From Streptomyces sp. ISL-43 (GTDB lineage Bacteria > Actinomycetota > Actinomycetes > Streptomycetales > Streptomycetaceae), in NCBI RefSeq assembly GCF_018614195.1, contig NZ_JAGGOT010000042.1, forward strand, positions 88,362-142,553: a DNA stretch of 54,192 nt, given 5' to 3'. Made by a program: the position numbers and the translations under genes. Of this stretch, positions 11,420 to 20,889 are shown piece by piece; position 1 is the first letter of the stretch; every line of letters begins with the position of its first letter. The notes below the pieces were generated by a model. The model was not told where the DNA came from and ran no database searches. It was given only the letters and a program-made list of their open reading frames with translations.

Positions 11420-13234
11420 ATGACGACCAACTCCGCGGACACCGCGAAGACCACCGCACCGGCCAAGGGCTTCATCCCCCTCCCCGAGAAGACGGCCCGC
11501 GCCCTCGCCACCGCGGGCGGAGCCCTCACCGTCGTCTCGGCGTTCCTCGCCTGGACCTGGACCACCGCCTACCCCGGAGACCTCACCGTCTACGGCTACC
11601 CCGGCGGCCTCCAGTGGCTCGTCCTCATCGGCGGCGCCCTCACGGCCCTCTTCGGCCTCGCCTCCTACGGGACCAAGGGCCTGCGCTGGCTCACCCCCGC
11701 CGGCGCTGACGCCGCGATCAAACTCGCCGCGCTCGCCGCGTTCGTCACCACCTGGTACACCGTCGTCTCGATCGTCGGCGAACTCGGCGCCATCGTCGAC
11801 CTCGAACCCGGAGCCGGCGTCGCCGCCCTGGTCAGCCTCCTCGCCGTCATCGGCGCCTTCGCGCTCCCCTTCGAGCGCCCCGCACTCGAAGGCCCCGACC
11901 CCGACGACACCGCGTGGGAGAAGTTCAAGCACGAAGCCGGAAACCGCTGGACGACCATCAAGGCCGCCTTCACCTCCGGCCCCATCACCCCCGCCCGTAC
12001 CCTCCCGGCCTGGGCGGAGATCCTCCTGATCGCAGCCGTCCTCGGCCTCGCGCTCACCGTCTTCACCTACGGCATCACCACCCCGTACCAGGAACTCTTC
12101 GTCGGCTTCCTGATCACCGCCGGGTTCGGTTCGGCCGCGCTCAACAAGGCGGGCCTCCTGGCCCGCGTCACCACCCTCACCAACCGCCACCGCAACGTCG
12201 CCCTCGTCGGCGCCTTCGCGGCAGCGGCCGCCTTCCCCCTCACCCAGACCGACGACCAGTACGCGAACCTCGGCGTCAACATCCTGATCTTCGCCACCGT
12301 CGCACTCGGCCTGAACATCGTCGTCGGCCTCACCGGCCTCCTCGACCTCGGATACGTCGCCTTCCTCGGCGTCGGCGCCTACACCGCGGCCCTGGTCTCC
12401 GGCTCACCGAACTCGCCCTTCGGCGTGCACCTCCCCTTCTGGGGCGCACTCCTCATCGGCGCGGCCGCCTCCATGGTCTTCGGTGTCCTCATCGGCGCAC
12501 CCACCCTGCGACTGCGCGGCGACTACCTCGCCATCGTGACGCTCGGCTTCGGTGAGATCTTCCGCATCTCCATGAACAACCTCGACGGCGTCTCCGGCCC
12601 CGACATCACCAACGGCCCCAACGGCATCGCGAACATCCCGAACGTCAACCTCTTCGGATTCGACTTCGGCGCCTCGCACACGATCGCCGGATTCACCATC
12701 GGGCGCTTCGCCAACTACTTCCTGCTGATGCTGCTGATCACCCTCATCGTGATCCTCGTCTTCCGCCGCAGCGCGGAATCCCGCATCGGCCGCGCCTGGG
12801 TCGCCATCCGCGAGGACGAGACCGCCGCCGAAGCCATGGGCATCAACGGCTTCCGCGTCAAGCTCATCGCCTTCGCCCTCGGCGCCACCCTCGCGGGTCT
12901 GGCCGGAGCCGTCCAGGCACACGTCCAGTACACGGTCACCCCCGACCAGTACACCTTCGCCAACGCCGTACCCCCGAACTCCGCGTTCCTGCTCGCCGCG
13001 GTAGTCCTCGGCGGCATGGGAACCATCTCCGGACCCCTCGTCGGCGGATCACTGCTCTTCCTGATCCCCAACAAGCTCCAGTTCCTCGGCGAATACCAGC
13101 TCCTCGTCTTCGGCTTCGCCCTCATCGTCCTGATGCGACTGCGCCCCGAAGGCCTCATCCCCAACAAGCGCAACCAGCTCGAACTCCACGAGTCCATGAG
13201 CGCGCCCACGGTCCTCGGCAAGGCAGGGGTCTGA
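11420..13234 (+). CDS. livM: Branched-chain amino-acid ABC transporter permease LivM, extended form
   Basis: Second channel subunit, 604 residues. The C-terminal 330 or so residues are the ordinary LivM core (LGLNIVVGLTGLLDLGYVAFLGVGAY split across two strands; loop GRAWVAIREDETAAEAMGIN). The N-terminal part of about 270 residues adds several hydrophobic segments and a charged linker (PDPDDTAWEKFKHEAGNRW) not found in E. coli LivM; longer LivM proteins occur in actinobacteria. The ATG at 11420 is preferred; a GTG at 11411 overlapping the livH stop would add three residues. It is followed after three bases by livG. Confidence 0.93.
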   Translation: MTTNSADTAKTTAPAKGFIPLPEKTARALATAGGALTVVSAFLAWTWTTAYPGDLTVYGYPGGLQWLVLIGGALTALFGLASYGTKGLRWLTPAGADAAIKLAALAAFVTTWYTVVSIVGELGAIVDLEPGAGVAALVSLLAVIGAFALPFERPALEGPDPDDTAWEKFKHEAGNRWTTIKAAFTSGPITPARTLPAWAEILLIAAVLGLALTVFTYGITTPYQELFVGFLITAGFGSAALNKAGLLARVTTLTNRHRNVALVGAFAAAAAFPLTQTDDQYANLGVNILIFATVALGLNIVVGLTGLLDLGYVAFLGVGAYTAALVSGSPNSPFGVHLPFWGALLIGAAASMVFGVLIGAPTLRLRGDYLAIVTLGFGEIFRISMNNLDGVSGPDITNGPNGIANIPNVNLFGFDFGASHTIAGFTIGRFANYFLLMLLITLIVILVFRRSAESRIGRAWVAIREDETAAEAMGINGFRVKLIAFALGATLAGLAGAVQAHVQYTVTPDQYTFANAVPPNSAFLLAAVVLGGMGTISGPLVGGSLLFLIPNKLQFLGEYQLLVFGFALIVLMRLRPEGLIPNKRNQLELHESMSAPTVLGKAGV

Positions 13235-13237
13235 CCC

Positions 13238-14835
<1,598 letters not shown>

Positions 14836-14852
14836 GCACTCCCCCGTACGAG

Positions 14853-14893
14853 TGAGGCCCGCCCCCGGATCCTGGATCCGGGGGCGGGCCTCA
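14853..14893. terminator. Bidirectional terminator between livF and pdtaR
   Basis: TGAGGCCCGCCCCCGGATCC (14853-14872) is followed after one base by its perfect complement (14874-14893), a 20-bp palindromic stem whose innermost pairs must open. It lies between two convergent genes, so it can serve both. Confidence 0.85.
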
Positions 14894-14913
14894 TTCGTGT
14901 ACGCGCTTCGGAG

Positions 14914-15573
14914 CTACTCGCCCTTGCCGGCGGCGGTCTTCTTCTCCTCGGCGTCCTCGATGACCGCCTCGGCGACCTGCTGCATGGACATCCGGCGGTC
15001 CATGGAGGTCTTCTGGATCCAGCGGAAGGCGGCCGGCTCGGAGAGCCCGTACTGCGTCTGCAGGATGCTCTTGGCGCGGTCCACGAGCTTGCGGGTCTCC
15101 AGGCGCAGCGAGAGGTCGGCGACCTCCTTCTCCAGCGCGCGGAGCTCGGCGAAGCGGGAGACGGCCATCTCGATGGCGGGGACGACGTCGCTCTTGCTGA
15201 AGGGCTTCACCAGGTACGCCATGGCCCCGGCGTCGCGGGCCCGCTCGACGAGGTCGCGCTGCGAGAACGCGGTGAGCATCAGCACGGGGGCGATGGACTC
15301 CTCCGCGATCTTCTCGGCGGCGGAGATCCCGTCCAGGACGGGCATCTTCACATCGAGGATCACCAAGTCGGGGCGGTGCTCCCGAGCCAGCTCGACGGCG
15401 GTCTGCCCGTCACCGGCCTCACCGACGACGGCGTAGCCCTCCTCCTCGAGCATCTCCTTGAGGTCGAGACGGATGAGCGCCTCGTCCTCGGCGATGACGA
15501 CGCGCGTCGTCAGCGGCGGAACGTGCGACTGGTCGGCGTCGGGCGTGGGCGTCGACTCGTGCTCGGCGGTCAC
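14914..15573 (-). CDS. pdtaR: ANTAR-domain response regulator (PdtaR type)
   Basis: RNA-binding antiterminator regulator, 219 residues. Receiver domain at residues about 24-140 with acidic pair ED near 29-30, phospho-acceptor Asp74 in VILDVKMP, Thr in MLTAFS and Lys in YLVKPFS. A coiled-coil linker (LRALEKEVADLSLRLETRK) leads into an ANTAR domain at about 155-205 (VDRAKSILQTQYGLSEPAAFRWIQ). The highly conserved actinobacterial orthologue is M. tuberculosis Rv1626, normally phosphorylated by the histidine kinase PdtaS, which is not in this window. The GTG at 15573 has AGGAG upstream. Confidence 0.93.
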   Translation of the reverse strand: MTAEHESTPTPDADQSHVPPLTTRVVIAEDEALIRLDLKEMLEEEGYAVVGEAGDGQTAVELAREHRPDLVILDVKMPVLDGISAAEKIAEESIAPVLMLTAFSQRDLVERARDAGAMAYLVKPFSKSDVVPAIEMAVSRFAELRALEKEVADLSLRLETRKLVDRAKSILQTQYGLSEPAAFRWIQKTSMDRRMSMQQVAEAVIEDAEEKKTAAGKGE

Positions 15574-15670
15574 GGAGGCTCCTCGTTGCGGGGCTTAACA
15601 GCTCCCCTGAGCCTACCTAGCTCCTGTAAGGTGGTCTCGCGCAGGGCTCCTACGAGCCTTCGTTTCTTAG

Positions 15671-15745
15671 GCCCCAGTACTCCAATTGGTCAGAGAGGCC
15701 GCTCTCAAACAGCGGACAGTGTGGGTTCGAATCCCACCTGGGGCA
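15671..15745 (+). tRNA. tRNA with anticodon CAA (Leu), short variable loop
   Basis: A 75-base cloverleaf. Perfect 7-bp acceptor stem (15671-15677 with 15738-15744), discriminator A at 15745 and no encoded CCA. The D stem is only CTC/GAG with a long loop. Anticodon stem CCGCT/AGCGG encloses CTCAAAC, giving anticodon CAA for UUG codons. The T arm is GTGGG-TTCGAAT-CCCAC. The D arm resembles Leu/Ser tRNAs, but the variable region is just five bases (ACAGT) instead of the long arm expected of tRNA-Leu. It lies divergent from pdtaR, followed by its own terminator. Confidence 0.85.
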
Positions 15746-15760
15746 CATAACTTCGATTCC

Positions 15761-15786
15761 ATGGTCACGCGGCTTCGCGTGACCAT
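15761..15786 (+). terminator. Hairpin terminator of the tRNA gene
   Basis: ATGGTCACGCG (15761-15771), loop GCTT, perfect complement at 15776-15786, followed by the T-rich CACTCTTTCC. It begins 15 bases after the tRNA. Confidence 0.8.
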
Positions 15787-15853
15787 CACTCTTTCCGGCG
15801 AAGCTCGCGAAAATCGACCCCGCGAGTGCCACAGACGCAGCAGCGTCGTCCGT

Positions 15854-16603
15854 ATGTACGACCTCACCACACGCCTGCACGCGCTCAGCCTGCTCACTGA
15901 TGGCCGCAGCTTGAACTCCGTCAGCAAGGAAACCGGCATATCCCGCGCCGCGATCCGCTCCTGGCAGTCTCGGGCTGAGCCCCTCCCCCGCATGCTCAAC
16001 CAGTCTGCCCCCTGCACAGCCCCCACCGACGAGGCCTCGTACGCGTACCTCCTCGGCCTCTACCTCGGTGACGGGTGCATCAGCCCCCAACCTCGCGGCG
16101 GATACCAGCTCCGGATCGCCTGCGCAGATGCCTGGCCCGGCCTCATCGAACAGTGCCGCGTGGCGGTCCGAGCCGTCCGCCCCGGCGACAAGGTCTACCT
16201 GCTCCAGCGCCAGGGCCACGTATCCGTCACCAGCTACGGGCGGCACTGGACTTGCCTGTTCCCACAGCACGGGCCGGGCAAGAAACACGAGCGGCGGATC
16301 ATCCTCGAACCGTGGCAGCAGGACATCGTCGACGCTCACCCCTGGGAGTTCATCCGGGGGCTCATTCACTCCGACGGGTGTCGGATCACCAATTGGACCG
16401 TCCGCAACGGCAAGCGCTACGAGTACCCCCGGTACTTCTTCACCAACAAGTCCGACGACATCCGTCAGCTCTGCACGGACACCCTGACCAAGGTCGGCGT
16501 CCAGTGGACGGTCCTGGCACGCGGCAGCGCCCCCTTGAACGTGTCCATCGCCCGCAAGGCGTCCGTCGCGCTCATGGACACCCACATCGGGCCGAAGTAC
16601 TAG
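15854..16603 (+). CDS. HTH plus LAGLIDADG-like homing endonuclease family protein
   Basis: A 249-residue protein. Residues 1-45 look like a resolvase-type helix-turn-helix (SVSKETGISRAAIRSWQ). Two LAGLIDADG-like helices follow: YLLGLYLGDGCIS near residue 65 and FIRGLIHSDGCRI near 167, each ending in the acidic GDG/SDG expected to bind metal, about 100 residues apart as in monomeric two-motif enzymes. It is free-standing, not inside an intron or intein. GC is lower than in its neighbours. The ATG at 15854 has no good ribosome site; earlier in-frame starts (15761, 15779) fall in the tRNA terminator. It lies 108 bases after the odd tRNA. Nuclease activity is inferred; a regulatory role is possible. 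Confidence 0.7.
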   Translation: MYDLTTRLHALSLLTDGRSLNSVSKETGISRAAIRSWQSRAEPLPRMLNQSAPCTAPTDEASYAYLLGLYLGDGCISPQPRGGYQLRIACADAWPGLIEQCRVAVRAVRPGDKVYLLQRQGHVSVTSYGRHWTCLFPQHGPGKKHERRIILEPWQQDIVDAHPWEFIRGLIHSDGCRITNWTVRNGKRYEYPRYFFTNKSDDIRQLCTDTLTKVGVQWTVLARGSAPLNVSIARKASVALMDTHIGPKY

Positions 16604-16609
16604 CGCAGG

Positions 16610-17018
16610 TCACCGCTCCAGCGGGGCCCCGGCCGGCGAGCGGGGCGGCCACGCCCGCACGCCCCCTGCTTGGGCGGTGAGCGAGCGGTTCACGGTAGTG
16701 GCCATGGCGTGGGCCATGCGCTGGTAGAAGCGCCACAGGAACGGGTCTCCCGGCGAAGGCGCCTGAAACCTGATTGATGCCCCAGAACACGGGTGGGGCG
16801 ATCAGCGCCGGTACCTGGTGCCGGTCGAGCTCGTCCTTCACCATCCGGCACAGCTGGTAGGCGCCGTAGGCGTCGGTGCCCAGCGGCAGATGGGGGCCGT
16901 GCTGCTCGATGACACCCGTGGGCAGCAGGACGCACGTGCCCGCGGCGGCGGCCGCCTCCACCTGCGGGTATGTGAGGTCGGCCATCGTCCCGGCGAAGAC
17001 CGAGGATCCACTGTGCAT
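16610..17018 (-). pseudogene. Creatininase-family amidohydrolase remnant, chimeric
   Basis: The 5' part encodes about 90 residues of a creatininase-like enzyme (MADLTYPQVEAA; LLPTGVIEQHGPHLPLGTDA with metal-binding Glu and His; APPVFWGINQVSGAF). Family members are about 240 residues, and this one loses similarity near 16765. After that point a different frame encodes an unrelated-looking C-terminus (DPFLWRFYQRMAHAMATT ... SPAGAPLER) ending at 16610. This looks like a deletion joining two genes, or a frameshift plus decay. ATG starts exist at 17018 and 16985. No function expected. Confidence 0.65.
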
Positions 17019-17195
17019 GTACTTCCTCCGTACGCGATGTCATGACCGGCCTGATCGCCGATCATGATCATTTTCGCCAGGGTGCGCAGCCGCTCACGAG
17101 CGGCGCCTACGCCGGAAATCACGCCTACGCCTTGTAGGGAGGTCACAAATGGCCTCTGCGGCGAAGCGGGCGCCGGCGCAGGCTCTGGGCTTCTT

Positions 17196-17798
17196 TCACG
17201 TGCGGGTCGCGAGGCCGTGGAGGACGGTGGCCACGTGCGCTTCCGCGTCGGCCGGGTCGAGGGGGGCGTGGGCGATCAGGAGGCGGTACCAGAAGGGGCC
17301 GAAGACCAGGTCGGTGGCGTGGGCGAGGTCGGTGGTGGCGGGGAGTTCCTCGCGGGTGATGGCCCGGGTGAGGAGGGTGGCGACGACTTCGCGGCGGGTG
17401 GCTACCCACGCGCGGAAGGGTTCGGCGAAAGCGGGGTCGAGCTGGGCTTCTGCCATGAGGCCGGTGAGGGCTCTGGTGCGGACGGGGTCGCGGCCGATGC
17501 GGTAGAGGTCGGCGACGAAGGCGGTGAGGTCGCCGGCGAGGGTGCCCGTGTCGGGTTCGGGGACGCGGATGGTGGTTTCGTGGGCGTAGGCGTCCATGAC
17601 GAGGGCGGGTTTGGACTTCCACCAGCGGTAGACGGTGCTCTTGGCGACGTTGGCCCGTTTGGCGACGCCTTCGATGGTGAGGGCTCCGTAGCCGTTCTCG
17701 ACGAGGAGTGCGGCGGTGGCTTCGAGGACGGAGTGGTGGGCGTCTTCGTTGCGGAGGCGGCCGCCGGTGCGGGGGGTGCCCGAAGGAGTGATTGACAC
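17196..17798 (-). CDS. TetR-family transcriptional repressor
   Basis: A 200-residue dimeric repressor. The N-terminal DNA-binding domain is at residues about 20-65 (ATAALLVENGYGALTIEG; ANVAKSTVYRWWKSKPALV), followed by a C-terminal ligand domain of the TetR_C_11-like kind (FGPFWYRLLIAHAPLD). The GTG at 17798 is the start. It is divergent from the alpha/beta hydrolase gene, with a clear inverted repeat in the 94-base gap, so it probably represses that gene and itself. Ligand unknown. Confidence 0.92.
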   Translation of the reverse strand: MSITPSGTPRTGGRLRNEDAHHSVLEATAALLVENGYGALTIEGVAKRANVAKSTVYRWWKSKPALVMDAYAHETTIRVPEPDTGTLAGDLTAFVADLYRIGRDPVRTRALTGLMAEAQLDPAFAEPFRAWVATRREVVATLLTRAITREELPATTDLAHATDLVFGPFWYRLLIAHAPLDPADAEAHVATVLHGLATRT

Positions 17799-17817
17799 GG
17801 CATCACGATAAGCCCTG

Positions 17818-17850
17818 GCGTTTTATCGAAACGCGGCGTAGCGTTTCGAT
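17818..17850. promoter_or_regulatory. TetR operator, three related half-sites
   Basis: ATCGAAACGC (17825-17834) and GCGTTTCGAT (17841-17850) form a perfect 10-bp inverted repeat around GGCGTA. A further GCGTTT at 17818-17823 pairs with AAACGC at 17829-17834, giving an overlapping second palindrome. It lies in the divergent promoter region between the tetR and hydrolase genes. Confidence 0.8.
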
Positions 17851-17892
17851 TGAAGGATCGGATGGACCGGCACTGGATCAGGGGGCGGAGCC

Positions 17893-18477
17893 ATGGGCAA
17901 GATCGTGATCGCGCACGGGTACGGGATGAGCGGCGGGGAGCACTGGTATTCGGCGGTGGGTGAGGAGTTCGCCGCCGAGGGGCACGAGGTGCGGATTGCG
18001 AACTTCCCCGAGCCGTTCGCGCCGGAGGCCGATGCGTGGCTGACGGCGCTGGAGGCGGAGACCGCGGCGGGTGCGGAGGAGGCGCCCGCGGCCGAGACGG
18101 TGCTGGTGGGGCACAGCCTGGGCGGGGTGAATGTGCTGCGGTTGCTGCAGCGGCACGACACGGAGGCCGAAGGGGCGTTCGCAGGCGTGGTGTTCGTCGC
18201 GTCGATGTCGGGCGAGGTGGGGTATGACGCGCTGGCGCCGTTCTTCACGCCGGAGTTCGACTGGCGGAAGATCCGCAAGGCGGCGCGGGAGTTCCGGGTG
18301 CTGCACGCGGCGGATGACCCCGTGACCGGGGCGCAGACCGGTGAGCATGTGTTGCGGTTCGTACGGGAACTGGGCGCCGAGGCGCGGGTGACCGCGTCGG
18401 GCGGGCACTTCCCGAGTACGGGTGAGAGCCGGTTGGAGTTGCCCGACGCGGTACGTCTTATACGTGAGGTGCTGTAG
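17893..18477 (+). CDS. RBBP9/YdeN-type alpha/beta hydrolase
   Basis: A small serine hydrolase of 194 residues, probably cytoplasmic; substrate unknown. Seen: MGKIVIAHGYGMSGGEHWY at the start, nucleophile GHSLGG near residue 75, Asp in HAADDPVTG near 141 and His in SGGHFPSTGE near 172, completing the triad. The length fits the RBBP9/YdeN family. The ATG at 17893 has GGGGCGGAG upstream. Expression is likely controlled by the divergent TetR. It converges on the pyruvate kinase gene with only 14 bases between stops. Confidence 0.9.
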   Translation: MGKIVIAHGYGMSGGEHWYSAVGEEFAAEGHEVRIANFPEPFAPEADAWLTALEAETAAGAEEAPAAETVLVGHSLGGVNVLRLLQRHDTEAEGAFAGVVFVASMSGEVGYDALAPFFTPEFDWRKIRKAAREFRVLHAADDPVTGAQTGEHVLRFVRELGAEARVTASGGHFPSTGESRLELPDAVRLIREVL

Positions 18478-18491
18478 GCCTGCGGGCGGCG

Positions 18492-19919
18492 TCAGCGGAC
18501 CGCGTCGCCGATGTGGTGGACGCGGACCAGGTTGGTGGATCCGGTGACACCGGGGGGCGAGCCGGCGGTGATGACGACGACGTCGCCGGGTACGCAGCGG
18601 CCGATGCGCAGGAGCTCTTCCTCGACTTGGGCGACCATCGCGTCGGTGGAGTCGACGTGGGGGCCGAGGAAGGTTTCGACGCCCCAGGTGAGGTTGAGCT
18701 GGGAGCGGGTGGAGGGGTCGGGGGTGAAGGCGAGGAGGGGGATGGGTGAGCGGTAGCGGGAGAGCCGGCGGACGGTGTCTCCGCTCTGGGTGAAGGCGAC
18801 GAGGAATTTGGCGCCGAGGAAGTCGCCCATTTCGGCGGCCGCGCGGGCTACGGCTCCGCCTTGGGTGCGGGGCTTGTTGCGGTCGGTGAGTGGGGGGAGG
18901 CCCTTGGCGAGGATGTCTTCCTCGGCGGCTTCGACGATGCGGGCCATGGTGCGGACGGTTTCGACGGGGTATTTGCCGACGCTGGTCTCTCCGGAGAGCA
19001 TGACGGCGTCCGTGCCGTCGATGATGGCGTTGGCGACGTCGGATGCTTCGGCGCGGGTGGGCCGGGAGTTGTCGATCATCGAGTCGAGCATTTGGGTGGC
19101 GACGATGACGGGCTTGGCGTTGCGCTTGGCGAGTTTGACGGCTCGCTTCTGGACGATGGGGACTTGTTCCAGGGGCATTTCGACGCCGAGGTCACCACGG
19201 GCGACCATGATGCCGTCGAAGGCGGCGACGATGTCGTCGATGTTTTCGACCGCCTGGGGCTTTTCGACCTTGGCGATGACGGGGAGGCGTCGGCCTTCTT
19301 CGTCCATGATGCGGTGGACGTCTTCGATGTCGCGGCCACTGCGGACGAAGGAGAGGGCGATGACGTCGGCGCCGGTGCGCAGGGCCCAGCGGAGGTCTTC
19401 GATGTCTTTTTCGGAGAGGGCGGGTACGGAGACTGCGACGCCGGGGAGGTTGAGTCCCTTATGGTCGGAGACCATGCCGCCCTCGATGACGAGGGTGTGG
19501 ACTCGGGGTCCGTCGACTGCGGTGACTTGGAGGGTGACGCGGCCGTCGTCTACGAGGATGCGTTCGCCCGTGGTGACGTCGGCGGCAAGGCCCTTGTAGG
19601 TGGTGCCGCAGGTGTGGCGGTCACCTTCGTGGTCTTCGACGGTGATGGTGAATTCGTCGCCGCGTTCAAGGAGTACGGGTCCTTCGCGGAAGCGGCCCAG
19701 GCGGATCTTCGGGCCTTGAAGGTCTGCGAGGACGCCGACGCTGCGGCCGGTTTCGTCGGAGGCCTTGCGTACGCGCTGGTAACGCTCCTCGTGTTCGGCG
19801 TAGGTGCCGTGGCTGAGGTTGAAGCGGGCGATGTCCATTCCGGCTTCGACCAGGGCTTTGATCTGGTCGTATGAGTCGGTGGCGGGGCCCAGGGTACATA
19901 CGATTTTCGCTCGGCGCAT
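18492..19919 (-). CDS. pyk: Pyruvate kinase
   Basis: Converts phosphoenolpyruvate and ADP to pyruvate and ATP; last step of glycolysis. It has 475 residues. Seen: MRRAKIVCTLGPATDSYDQI, FNLSHGTYAEH, catalytic Lys region LPVIAKVEKPQAVENIDDI, signature MVARGDLGVEMPLEQVP, and DGTDAVMLSGETSVGKYP, then the C-terminal allosteric domain. The ATG at 19919 is the conserved start; the frame stays open 40 codons upstream through a palindrome and is unlikely to be coding. Streptomyces usually carry two pyk genes; which one this is cannot be told from sequence alone. Confidence 0.97.
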   Translation of the reverse strand: MRRAKIVCTLGPATDSYDQIKALVEAGMDIARFNLSHGTYAEHEERYQRVRKASDETGRSVGVLADLQGPKIRLGRFREGPVLLERGDEFTITVEDHEGDRHTCGTTYKGLAADVTTGERILVDDGRVTLQVTAVDGPRVHTLVIEGGMVSDHKGLNLPGVAVSVPALSEKDIEDLRWALRTGADVIALSFVRSGRDIEDVHRIMDEEGRRLPVIAKVEKPQAVENIDDIVAAFDGIMVARGDLGVEMPLEQVPIVQKRAVKLAKRNAKPVIVATQMLDSMIDNSRPTRAEASDVANAIIDGTDAVMLSGETSVGKYPVETVRTMARIVEAAEEDILAKGLPPLTDRNKPRTQGGAVARAAAEMGDFLGAKFLVAFTQSGDTVRRLSRYRSPIPLLAFTPDPSTRSQLNLTWGVETFLGPHVDSTDAMVAQVEEELLRIGRCVPGDVVVITAGSPPGVTGSTNLVRVHHIGDAVR

Positions 19920-19973
19920 GGGGCGAGCGTATGCCCCTACCAGGGAGTAGGAAATTGGTTCCGGGTGTCCACC

Positions 19974-20000
19974 CAACAACCTTTGAGCAAAAGGTTGTTG
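19974..20000. promoter_or_regulatory. Palindrome upstream of pyk
   Basis: CAACAACCTTT (19974-19984) and its exact complement AAAGGTTGTTG (19990-20000) flank GAGCA, 55-81 bases before the pyk start. The region is AT-rich for this genome. It could be a repressor site or a leader hairpin. Confidence 0.6.
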
Positions 20001-20019
20001 ACAATTGTTGAATGTGCAT

Positions 20020-20043
20020 GGGGGTGCTCTGATGAGCACCCCC
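20020..20043 (-). terminator. Hairpin after the SIMPL gene
   Basis: GGGGGTGCTC (20020-20029), loop TGAT, complement GAGCACCCCC (20034-20043). It begins 22 bases beyond the stop of the minus-strand SIMPL gene. No T tract, as is common in Streptomyces. Confidence 0.65.
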
Positions 20044-20065
20044 GGGGCGCCGGTCGTTCAGGATT

Positions 20066-20761
20066 TCACAGCTGGGGAGGGGTCATGGTGAAGCGCGCGT
20101 TCACCTGCGCGTAGACGGTCTGTCGCTGGGGTTCGAGGTCGAGGGCGGGGGCGCCTGCGTCCTCCGTGGCACTGAAGGCCATGGTGCGCATCCCGCCGGC
20201 CGCCTGGAAGGGGGCGGCGTTCTCGGCGCCGAGGTCGGCGAGTTCGACGAGGGCGGCGAGGTTCGCGCCGAGGGCGGCCGCGTATTCGCGGGCGCGCTGG
20301 ACGGCTTCGAGTACGGCCTGGCGGCGGGCTTCCCCGTGGGCGGGGGAGGTGGCGCGCAGGGCCCACCAGGGGCCGTCGACCTGGGTCAGTTCGAGGTCGG
20401 CGAGGCGGGTGGTGAGTTCGCCGAGGGTGGTGAAGTCGTTGAGTTCGGCGGTGAGGTGTACGCGTCCGTGGTAGGCGCGGATGCGTTCGTTACGGCCGTG
20501 GCGGGTGAGTTCGGGGGTGATGGAGAAGGCGCCGGTTTCGAGCTTTTCGACGGGGTCGCCGTAGCTCTTCACGAGGTCGAGGACGGCGTTGTTGCGGCGG
20601 GTGAGGTCTTCGAGGGCGGTGCGCCGGTCGGTGCCGCGGGCGCTGACGGTGATGCCGATGCGGGCGATCTCGGGGTCGACTTCGAGGCGGGCTTCGCCGC
20701 GGACTGCGACGCGGGGGACTTCGGGGGTTCCGTAGGGCTGGTGCGATGCGTCCTGGGTCAT
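20066..20761 (-). CDS. SIMPL-domain (DUF541) protein
   Basis: A 231-residue protein of the SIMPL/DUF541 family, which includes BP26 and E. coli YggE; molecular role poorly defined. Seen: VPRVAVRGEARLEVDPEIARIGITVSA split over two strands, the repeated alpha-beta pattern, and AVQRAREYAAALGANLAALVELAD near residue 155. No signal peptide is evident, so unlike YggE it may be cytoplasmic. It is divergent from the 5'-nucleotidase gene. Confidence 0.88.
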   Translation of the reverse strand: MTQDASHQPYGTPEVPRVAVRGEARLEVDPEIARIGITVSARGTDRRTALEDLTRRNNAVLDLVKSYGDPVEKLETGAFSITPELTRHGRNERIRAYHGRVHLTAELNDFTTLGELTTRLADLELTQVDGPWWALRATSPAHGEARRQAVLEAVQRAREYAAALGANLAALVELADLGAENAAPFQAAGGMRTMAFSATEDAGAPALDLEPQRQTVYAQVNARFTMTPPQL

Positions 20762-20889
20762 GGCTTCACTGTCGCACTGGCGCTCGTACGCGTGTGGTCA
20801 TCGGATCGAAACCTGTGGGGGGTGTTGCGGCTTGTTACTGCTGGGTCAGAATCTACGCGCGTTGTTCACGCCTCAAAAGGGGAGATGGC

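Noticed and set aside
20840..20889. PhoP box upstream of the 5'-nucleotidase
   Set aside because: Only one GTTCACG half-site is present; the 11-base direct repeat needed for a PHO box is not there.
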